Of a DNA stretch of 10,816 nucleotides, positions 6,140 through 10,816 are shown one piece after another. Position numbers and translations under genes: made by a program. Positions within the stretch are counted from its first letter, which is position 1; every line of letters begins with the position of its first letter. Location of the stretch: positions 1 through 10,816 of the forward strand of contig PUNP01000476.1 in assembly GCA_003551785.1 (NCBI GenBank). The letters run 5' to 3'. The notes below the pieces were generated by a model, which saw only the letters and a program-made list of their open reading frames with translations, did no database searches and had not been told where the DNA came from. Source of the DNA: Candidatus Brocadiaceae bacterium. Its GTDB lineage: Bacteria > Planctomycetota > Brocadiia > SM23-32.

Positions 6140-6865
6140 ATGGCCGGGCAATTGCGTTACTCGGCCGGAACATATTTGGATATCAACGGAGTGAAAATCA
6201 TTCTCGACCCCGGACCCGGCACTCTCCTGCGATGCGCGAGAACACATCCCCCTATTGACGCCTCACAATTAGATGCTATAATTCTCTCCCATGCCCACAT
6301 TGATCACTCCGGCGACGTTAATGCGATGATAGACGCTATGACGTGCGGAGGGTGGGATAAACGGGGGAAGTTCTTTGCTCCTCAAGAATGCCTTGTGGGT
6401 GAGAACAGGATTCTGCTCAATTATATTAAAAAAGCACCGGAAGAGATCGTACAATTAGAAGCAAAATCGGAATATTCTATTGATCATCTGCGATTTAACA
6501 CTTCACCACCACATCAACATGACGTCGAAACATACGGCCTGAAGTTCCACCTCGACAACGGTATACTGAGCTTTGTTACTGATACGCTGTTTTTTGATAA
6601 TTTACCCAACATCTACAAAAACAGTAAATGGATGGTCATCAATGTCGTCAGGCAAACGGGATATATAGGGCGGAAATTCAAACATTTATGCATGTCCGAA
6701 GCTGAAACCCTGATCGGGGAAATCCAGCCAGAATGGGCTGTCTTAACACATTTCGGCATGTCAATAGTTAATGCGAATCCCGGTGAAATGGCTGATGAAA
6801 TTTCACGTAATACCGGCGTGAATACAATAGCCGCCCGGGATGACATGAGGCTTGACCTGGTATAA
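6140..6865 (+). CDS. Metallo-beta-lactamase-fold metal-dependent hydrolase
   Basis: The stated ATG gives 241 residues. Metal ligands are visible as SHAHIDH (H51, H53, D55, H56), PHQHD (H125/H127), TDT (D148), KHL (H182) and LTHFG (H204), a full dinuclear site of the kind found in RNase Z-like and archaeal-type MBL hydrolases. The substrate is unknown. Oddity: the frame is open upstream from 6038, and just before this ATG it encodes IKLLGTAGARYV, the expected first beta-strand and turn of the fold. No ATG, GTG or TTG lies in frame there, only AUA codons at 6080 and 6104. So either a rare start is used, the protein is N-terminally trimmed, or the sequence has an error. The stop overlaps the next gene start by one base (TAATG), so it is coupled to the endonuclease III gene. 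Confidence 0.85.
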   Translation: MAGQLRYSAGTYLDINGVKIILDPGPGTLLRCARTHPPIDASQLDAIILSHAHIDHSGDVNAMIDAMTCGGWDKRGKFFAPQECLVGENRILLNYIKKAPEEIVQLEAKSEYSIDHLRFNTSPPHQHDVETYGLKFHLDNGILSFVTDTLFFDNLPNIYKNSKWMVINVVRQTGYIGRKFKHLCMSEAETLIGEIQPEWAVLTHFGMSIVNANPGEMADEISRNTGVNTIAARDDMRLDLV

Positions 6866-7533
6866 TGAAAAATATACAATCCTCAAAATGCCGGATTAAC
6901 CGAATACTGGAGCAATTAGGCAGTTATTTCGGTGCCGTCTCACGTCCCGATGAAGACCCCTTGAACGTACTAATCAGAGGTATTTTATCACAGAATACTT
7001 CGGACTCAAACAGTGGCAAAGCTTTTAATGCTCTGCTGAAAAAATATAAAAACTGGGATAAATTGCGACTGGCATCTAATGATGAAGTCATCGAAACTAT
7101 AAAAGTAAGCGGGCTAGCCAGGCAAAAAACAGAATCAATCAAAAATGCTCTTAATTACCTGGAACAGGAATGGGGGGGATGTGATCTGATTTTTTTGAAC
7201 GAAATGAGTATCGAGCAAGCCGAAAAAACGCTGACCTCAATAAAAGGTATTGGCATTAAGACCGCCCGATTGGTCCTATTATTCGGATTTGGAAGACCCG
7301 CATTCGTCGTTGACACCCATGTGTGGCGTGTTTGCAAAAGAATAGGGCTTATTGATATAAAATGCAGCCGTAATAAGGCACATACTGAACTTTCACATAT
7401 CATTCCAGCGGAAAAAACATATTCGGCTCATATGCACATGATAGCTTTAGGGCGTAAGTTGTGCAAACCCCGTAATCCCTTGTGTGACAACTGCCCCGTA
7501 TACGAATTGTGCTTGCATCGGTCAGCCGTTTAA
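6865..7533 (+). CDS. nth: Endonuclease III-family DNA glycosylase/AP lyase
   Basis: 222 residues of the HhH-GPD superfamily, the usual Nth length. It excises oxidised pyrimidines and cleaves abasic sites in base excision repair. Seen in order: LSQNTSD (41-47), which matches the conserved LSxQT(T/S)D region with one change; the helix-hairpin-helix LTSIKGIGIKTA (123-134) with catalytic lysine K132; FVVDTHVWRV with catalytic aspartate D150; and a C-terminal 4Fe-4S loop with exact Nth spacing, C200-x6-C207-x2-C210-x5-C216. All catalytic and cluster residues are present, so it should be bifunctional and active. Translation is coupled to the MBL-fold gene through TAATG, with no separate strong ribosome-binding site, suggesting shared expression. 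The functional link between the two is not evident. Confidence 0.94.
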   Translation: MKNIQSSKCRINRILEQLGSYFGAVSRPDEDPLNVLIRGILSQNTSDSNSGKAFNALLKKYKNWDKLRLASNDEVIETIKVSGLARQKTESIKNALNYLEQEWGGCDLIFLNEMSIEQAEKTLTSIKGIGIKTARLVLLFGFGRPAFVVDTHVWRVCKRIGLIDIKCSRNKAHTELSHIIPAEKTYSAHMHMIALGRKLCKPRNPLCDNCPVYELCLHRSAV

Positions 7534-7554
7534 GATATATTATTAGTAAGTCCT

Positions 7555-7570
7555 CAGTAAATATTTACTG
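7555..7570. promoter_or_regulatory. Perfect 16-bp AT-rich palindrome, possible operator
   Basis: CAGTAAATATTTACTG is a perfect palindrome in the 84-bp gap between nth and the small membrane protein gene. It could be an operator for a dimeric repressor. As a hairpin it would be weak and lacks a T-run. Confidence 0.35.
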
Positions 7571-7617
7571 TTTGAGTATTTTAACCAATTTGACCTAAAA
7601 GCGAGAAAGAGTAGATC

Positions 7618-7980
7618 ATGTGGCCATGGCTCGCAGCTCTGATATTCATAGCAGCTATTCTGGCTGTTCTATACAAAAGAAGAAAAAACAGCCGAATATT
7701 ACCACAATACCGGCTACGTGATGCTTATTCCAAGTCGAAAAAAAAAAGGATGAGGCGCCCTAAACGATGCTGTGGAAGTTACATACCGGATTGCGAAGGA
7801 TGTCCCTATTTCAAAAAGGCATTGTTTGAAAGTTCACCCAACTCGGTCAAAAAAGGGGAATGCCGTTTCTTCAACCGTGATCTGGTCATCAAACCGCCTG
7901 AAAGACACAATAAAGTGATTATGGAAGAGGACGAAGATAATAAAGCAGAAAGCAACTCTGAAAATGATAATGATACATAA
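7618..7980 (+). CDS. Small membrane-anchored cysteine-rich protein of unknown function
   Basis: 120 residues that I do not recognise as a named family. The N-terminus has one hydrophobic segment (about 4-19, WLAALIFIAAILAVLY) followed directly by a strongly basic stretch (20-50), which predicts an N-out/C-in membrane anchor with the rest in the cytoplasm. A compact cysteine motif follows: C51, C52, C59, C62 (CCGSYIPDCEGCPYF), then C82 in GECRFF. This could bind zinc or an iron-sulfur cluster. The tail (105-120) is acidic and Asn/Ser-rich, probably disordered. A purine-rich GAGAAAGAG lies 7 nt upstream of ATG. Codon use and composition are like its neighbours, and the gap to nth is 84 bp. Existence is likely real, function unknown. 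Confidence 0.7.
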   Translation: MWPWLAALIFIAAILAVLYKRRKNSRILPQYRLRDAYSKSKKKRMRRPKRCCGSYIPDCEGCPYFKKALFESSPNSVKKGECRFFNRDLVIKPPERHNKVIMEEDEDNKAESNSENDNDT

Positions 7981-8091
7981 GCCTGTTGCACAACCTTTCA
8001 ACATTTACTCTAAGCAGCATTCTATAGGCGCTTAGATTCCGTACATCGTGAACAAAATGAGGATATACAGAAATAAAATAAAAATCCTTAT

Positions 8092-8339
8092 TGCCTTGAA
8101 AAGGCATAACATACCAGCCCAGGGTGTAAGCCTTGGGAAAACGTCCAATTTCCCAAAGCCCCGTCCTGTAAGGACGGCACATGCCGCCATGTATTCGCAC
8201 ATCCCGTTTACGAAACCATCCGAACATCGCAGAAAAACATCCATTTATGTGGCGTCCCTACAGGACGCGGTTTGTTGGGTTGCATTCGCGTTCCCAGGGT
8301 TCACACCCTGGGCTGGTATGTAGTGTCCTTTCAGGACAC
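8092..8339. repeat. Palindromic hairpin array C (three hairpins per arm)
   Basis: Left arm: TGCCTT/AAGGCA (8092-8106, loop GAA), CCCAGGG/CCTTGGG (8118-8137), CCGTCCT/AGGACGG (8161-8177). Right arm: GCGTCC/GGACGC (8252-8268), CCCAGGGT/ACCCTGGG (8293-8312), GTGTCCT/AGGACAC (8323-8339, loop TTC). The arms are inverted repeats of each other: 8111-8138 matches the complement of 8292-8319 at 25 of 28 positions. So the unit is a palindrome built of smaller palindromes. Open frames across it are artefacts. A T9 run lies 23 bp beyond the last hairpin, too far for a clear terminator. Confidence 0.8.
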
Positions 8340-8384
8340 GGCGGATAGATCAATATTGTCCGTTTTTTTTTGACTTTGCAATGC

Positions 8385-8477
8385 ACTGCGCCGACAGGCG
8401 CACCATTTTCAGAGCGAAGTCTCTGAAAATGCGTAGGTCCTTAGTTGCAGTACATCGACAGAGTATTGTCGATGTAC
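8385..8477 (+). repeat. 93-bp three-hairpin direct repeat, copy R1
   Basis: Three hairpins in order: TGCGCC/GGCGCA (8387-8402), ATTTTCAGAG/CTCTGAAAAT (8405-8430) and GTACATCGACA/TGTCGATGTAC (8450-8477). An unpaired linker containing TAGGTCCTTAGTTGC separates hairpins 2 and 3. R2 (9111-9205) is the same unit in the same orientation with roughly 10 differences. A block of about 45 bases from the hairpin 2 loop to the hairpin 3 loop is identical in both. The plus orientation is arbitrary. Confidence 0.85.
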
Positions 8478-8588
8478 GAAGAAATTAACGAAAAAGACAA
8501 ATATCCAATTATCAATATCCAATGTCCAGAGAACCGAAATACGACCTGAAATATCGTCCGATCATTTTCTTTATTACGCTCAATCGAC

Positions 8589-8669
8589 TGTAGGGGCGAA
8601 TGGCTGTTCGCCCCGGGACGTTCAGGGACGAAATTGCGCAGCCAGGGCGACCTGCCAGTCGCCCCTACA
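8589..8669. repeat. 81-bp inverted-repeat unit with two internal hairpins
   Basis: Ends are perfect 11-bp inverted repeats, TGTAGGGGCGA (8589-8599) and TCGCCCCTACA (8659-8669). Each end also folds into its own hairpin: GGGGCGAA/TTCGCCCC (8593-8614) and GGGCGAC/GTCGCCC (8645-8664). It can therefore switch between one long stem and two short ones. This GTAGGGGCGA type of repeat is, to my knowledge, widespread between genes in many bacteria. Confidence 0.8.
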
Positions 8670-8732
8670 ACGTATATACAAATGAACAGATTCTGCAATG
8701 GACAGACCCTGCCGGAGTGTCAAAAACGTCAA

Positions 8733-8769
8733 AATGACACGTTTTAATTAACTGCAATGCTCAAAATCA
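8733..8769. repeat. AT-rich dispersed repeat fragment, copy B
   Basis: The inverted counterpart of 2461-2498, sharing the 15-mer CAATGCTCAAAATCA (8755-8769). It lies next to a GTGTCA/TGACAC inverted repeat (8717-8740). Confidence 0.6.
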
Positions 8770-8835
8770 CAAATCACGTTTTTTTTCGGATTAGACTCGA
8801 GTTTTGAAAATTCAAAGAGTGGAATTTCGTATGGA

Positions 8836-9081
8836 GTCCCGAAGGGACGGGGTCATAATAGCCCAGGATGGAATGTCCTGAAAGGACATGGAATCCTGGG
8901 ATACAGGATGATGAACATAAAACATGAGCTGAAAGCTCATTTCAACGCCTTCGGGATAGAACGCTGAAAAATTGAGATGACCTTTCAGGTCAGGTAATTT
9001 TGCAGCCCAAAGCTGTCCCAACATTCCGCGATCCTTCAGATCGCTCCATGTTGGGCTATTATAAAGACGCCCCGTTGGGGC
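8836..9081. repeat. Palindromic hairpin array D (three hairpins per arm, nested)
   Basis: Left arm: GTCCC/GGGAC (8836-8848, loop GAA); a nested hairpin CCCAGGAT/ATCCTGGG (8862-8900) with GGA internal loops around ATGTCCT/AGGACAT; and ATGAGCT/AGCTCAT (8924-8940, loop GAA). Right arm: TGACCT/AGGTCA (8978-8992, loop TTC); a nested hairpin CCCAACAT/ATGTTGGG (9017-9055) with TCC internal loops around GCGATC/GATCGC; and GCCCC/GGGGC (9069-9081). The arms mirror each other around about 8958. Stems differ in sequence, yet internal loops, apical loops and the outer AATAGCCCA are kept. The layout is the same as array C. Confidence 0.82.
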
Positions 9082-9110
9082 TTGGATTGAGTGTTGATTC
9101 CCAACGTTGT

Positions 9111-9205
9111 ACTGCGCCGGCAGGCGCCATGATTTCAGAGCGGAGTCTCTGAAAATGCGTAGGTCCTTAGTTGCAGTACATCGACAGAAAATTGTCGATC
9201 TGCGC
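9111..9205 (+). repeat. 93-bp three-hairpin direct repeat, copy R2, in the trpB2 leader
   Basis: Hairpins GCGCC/GGCGC (9114-9127), TTTCAGAG/CTCTGAAA (9133-9154) and ATCGACA/TGTCGAT (9180-9199), with the linker containing TAGGTCCTTAGTTGC identical to R1. The third stem is shorter than in R1 because the outer bases changed (GATCTGC versus GATGTAC). It ends about 50 bp before the trpB2 start, so it may be transcribed as part of its leader. Confidence 0.85.
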
Positions 9206-9256
9206 AAAAAGAAAGAATGAATATCTAATGTTACTTTTTTTCTTAAGGGTAAAAAT

Positions 9257-10627
9257 ATGGACAAAACAAAAATCATACTGAATGAATATCAAATGCCGAC
9301 ACAATGGTATAATTTAGCCGCCGACCTGCCTAATCCCCTCAAACCACCGCTGACCGCTGACGGAACCCCGATAACGCCGGAAACGATGGCCCCTATTTTC
9401 CCGATGAACCTTATCGAACAGGAGGTTTCGGACCAACGTTGGATAGATATCCCGAAACCAATATCAGGGATACTTAAACGATGGCGCCCAACACCACTGA
9501 GGCGTGCTGTCGGACTTGAAAAACACCTGGATACACCAGCCAGGATATATTATAAAGATGAAAGTGTCAGCCCCCCCGGCAGTCATAAACCTAACACCGC
9601 CGTAGCGCAGGCGTGGTATAACAAAGAGTTCGGTATTGAAAACCTGACCACGGAAACCGGCGCCGGCCAGTGGGGAAGTGCGCTCGGATACGCCTGCCAG
9701 TTAGTCGGCATAAACTGTAAGGTTTATATGGTGCGCATCAGCTTCAAACAGAAACCTTTCAGGAAAGTTCTGATGCGTATCTGGGGAGCTAACTGCATAC
9801 CCAGCCCCAGTGAAAACACTAAAACGGGCCGAAAGATACTTGAACAAATGCCTGACACGCCCGGCAGCCTTGGCATCGCCATTAGTGAAGCTATCGAGGA
9901 AGCTGTTGCGGATGAATCAGGCAAAACCCGATACGCGCTCGGTAGCGTGTTGAACCACGTGATGCTCCACCAAACCGTCATCGGGCAGGAAACTAAGACG
10001 CAGTTGAAACTGGCCGGTGAGAACAAAACAGACGTTGTGATCGGCTGTGCCGGGGGCGGAAGCAATTTCGCCGGCCTCTCCTTCCCGTTCGTTGCCGACA
10101 AAATAAACGGCTCAGACGTTGAAATAATACCGGTCGAGCCTACTGCTTGCCCGACATTAACCCGCGGCAAGTTTGCTTATGATTATGGCGATGTAGCTGA
10201 AACCACCCCCCTCCTGCCGATGCACAGCCTGGGGCATACATTCGTACCGCCGGGAATACATGCCGGCGGACTCCGCTATCATGGAATGGCGCCGCTGGTC
10301 AGCCAGGCCGTTGTCGATGGATTGCTCAATCCGCTATCTTTGGATCAGTTAGAATGCTATAAAGCGGCCCTGACCTGGGCGAGAACCGAAGGCAGTGTTC
10401 CCGCTCCTGAAACAACCCATGCCATAGCTGCGACTATTCGCGAAGCACAAAAAGCGAAAGAAGAAGGAAAGGAAAAGACCATCGTCTTTTGCTATAGCGG
10501 ACACGGATTGCTCGACCTGTCGGCTTATGAGGCATACCTCAACGGGGAACTTGAAGACTCAACTCTTCCCGACAGCGAACTGGCAAAATCTGTCTCCGAC
10601 CTGTCGAAGAACCCGGAAATCGAATAA
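9257..10627 (+). CDS. trpB: Tryptophan synthase beta-like protein, TrpB2 type
   Basis: 456 residues, longer than classical TrpB1 (about 400), with the N-terminal extension (residues 1-60) and MPTQWYN start typical of the TrpB2 group. It is a PLP enzyme that condenses indole with serine or, in some TrpB2, O-phosphoserine. GSHKPNTA (108-115) carries the PLP lysine K111; TGAGQWG (134-140) contains the E/G-rich substrate loop; GCAGGGSNF (263-271) binds the PLP phosphate; CYSGHG (412-417) is the cofactor ring site. The ATG follows AAGGG with a 6-7 nt spacer. No trpA or other trp gene is adjacent, which fits TrpB2 acting alone in indole salvage. A three-hairpin repeat lies in its leader. The final 20 residues are Ser/Glu-rich and poorly conserved in type. 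Confidence 0.95.
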   Translation: MDKTKIILNEYQMPTQWYNLAADLPNPLKPPLTADGTPITPETMAPIFPMNLIEQEVSDQRWIDIPKPISGILKRWRPTPLRRAVGLEKHLDTPARIYYKDESVSPPGSHKPNTAVAQAWYNKEFGIENLTTETGAGQWGSALGYACQLVGINCKVYMVRISFKQKPFRKVLMRIWGANCIPSPSENTKTGRKILEQMPDTPGSLGIAISEAIEEAVADESGKTRYALGSVLNHVMLHQTVIGQETKTQLKLAGENKTDVVIGCAGGGSNFAGLSFPFVADKINGSDVEIIPVEPTACPTLTRGKFAYDYGDVAETTPLLPMHSLGHTFVPPGIHAGGLRYHGMAPLVSQAVVDGLLNPLSLDQLECYKAALTWARTEGSVPAPETTHAIAATIREAQKAKEEGKEKTIVFCYSGHGLLDLSAYEAYLNGELEDSTLPDSELAKSVSDLSKNPEIE

Positions 10628-10651
10628 GTAAATGACAAAGGTAAATCCTCA

Positions 10652-10816
10652 GTGAACCCCGTTCAGATTTTGATACTATGCGGCAATGCCAGAAATCGGG
10701 ATCGCTATCGGGATCGGGATCGGAAGCGAAAAATCGAACTGGACCGTATGGCTGCTATGCTCAGCCGACTCGGCGGCAGGGGTTATCAGGTCCAAGAGAG
10801 CTCAGTTGTGTATAAA
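10652..10816 (+). CDS. Start of an unidentified gene, truncated by the window end
   Basis: From GTG 10652 the frame stays open through 10816 (55 codons). It starts NPVQILILCGN, a buried beta-strand and turn as at the start of a Rossmann-like fold, then a charged stretch RNRDRYRDRDRKRK, then an amphipathic helix (IELDRMAAMLSRL). The charged stretch is encoded by five ATCGGG-like hexamers (10695-10724), which look like a small repeat expansion. An AAAGG lies about 11 nt before the GTG, a weak ribosome-binding site. It starts 25 bp after trpB2 in the same frame and could be co-transcribed. The competing ATG frame at 10658 stops within 46 codons. I do not recognise the family. Confidence 0.5.
   Translation, partial: MNPVQILILCGNARNRDRYRDRDRKRKIELDRMAAMLSRLGGRGYQVQESSVVYK
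10695..10724 (+). repeat. Tandem ATCGGG-like hexamer repeat inside a reading frame
   Basis: Five units in a row: ATCGGG, ATCGCT, ATCGGG, ATCGGG, ATCGGA. Being six bases long, it keeps the frame and encodes alternating Arg/Asp (one Tyr). Confidence 0.75.

Larger units (their letters stand above)
7981..9256. other. 1.28-kb non-coding repeat island
   Basis: No convincing protein gene on either strand. Contents in order: about 110 bp with nothing recognised; palindromic hairpin array C (8092-8339); a T9 run at 8363-8371; 93-bp repeat R1 (8385-8477); an AT-rich stretch with tandem-like ATATCCAAT words (8507-8525); an 81-bp inverted-repeat unit (8589-8669); an AT-rich repeat fragment (8733-8769); hairpin array D (8836-9081); repeat R2 (9111-9205); and the trpB2 leader. 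Segments 8526-8588 and 8670-8732 show nothing I can name. Confidence 0.7.

Noticed and set aside
8048..8323. 91-aa plus-strand frame over array C
   Set aside because: Translation of repeats; the two arms give mirrored peptides (for example IPAQGV near the start and TPWAGM at the end).
8323..8371. Intrinsic terminator (hairpin then T9)
   Set aside because: The T-run begins 23 bp after the GTGTCCT/AGGACAC hairpin, too far for a normal terminator; a closer GGAC...GTCC pairing is short with a long loop.
8441..8698. 85-aa minus-strand frame between R1 and the 81-bp repeat
   Set aside because: Begins and ends inside repeats; no protein-like features.
8092..9205. CRISPR array
   Set aside because: Repeats are not identical direct units with regular unique spacers; hairpins vary in stem sequence and spacing, and no cas gene is present.
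8812..9276. 154-aa minus-strand frame over array D and R2
   Set aside because: Covers non-coding repeats and runs into the trpB2 start; no ribosome-binding site or domain.
10658..10795. Alternative ATG frame after trpB2
   Set aside because: It reads as Ser/Gly and Arg-rich low-complexity sequence and stops within the window, while the GTG frame at 10652 stays open and looks protein-like.

Overview
The window reads as a chromosomal segment of an anaerobic, probably uncultivated bacterium. The evidence is a folate C1 (methylene-/methyl-H4F) redox cluster carrying many iron-sulfur cysteines, a cobalamin assembly gene, an archaeal-type TrpB2, and intergenic DNA crowded with small GC-rich hairpins. 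Such hairpin-rich repeats are common in genomes of uncultivated anaerobic lineages, but the sequence alone does not let me name the phylum.

Left half (about 195-5555, all minus strand, read right to left): cobS; a 220-bp MITE-like palindromic element; a 667-aa flavin/iron-sulfur oxidoreductase (GltD-like core, two ferredoxin-type clusters, MvhD-like tail); a 392-bp gap holding three near-identical hairpins; then a tight metV-metF-arsR run with overlapping or closely spaced genes and good ribosome-binding sites. MetV and MetF form the methylenetetrahydrofolate reductase core of the Wood-Ljungdahl methyl branch. The oxidoreductase beside them is a plausible one-polypeptide electron-input module, occupying the place that HdrABC-MvhD or RnfC2 takes in studied acetogens. 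CobS fits, since methyl-branch methyltransfer to a corrinoid protein needs cobamide. The ArsR-family repressor is the likely local regulator.

Middle (5556-6022): an AT-rich spacer with no supported gene, then a tRNA-Thr(CGU) on the plus strand with an encoded CCA.

Right half (plus strand): a metallo-beta-lactamase-fold hydrolase whose conserved first strand lies upstream of its first ATG; an endonuclease III coupled to it by TAATG; a small membrane-anchored Cys-rich protein of unknown function; 1.28 kb of non-coding DNA; trpB2; and the start of an unidentified gene that runs off the window.

The 1.28-kb gap (7981-9256) is the most structured part. It holds two large 'palindromes of hairpins' (8092-8339 and 8836-9081), each followed by a copy of a 93-bp three-hairpin direct repeat (8385-8477 and 9111-9205), plus a separate 81-bp inverted-repeat unit. 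Stem sequences differ between arms and copies while loops, bulges and linkers are kept. That pattern suggests selection on structure, or a shared mobile or processed element, rather than chance. The single best candidates for something not well described are this hairpin system and the oxidoreductase-MetVF cluster.
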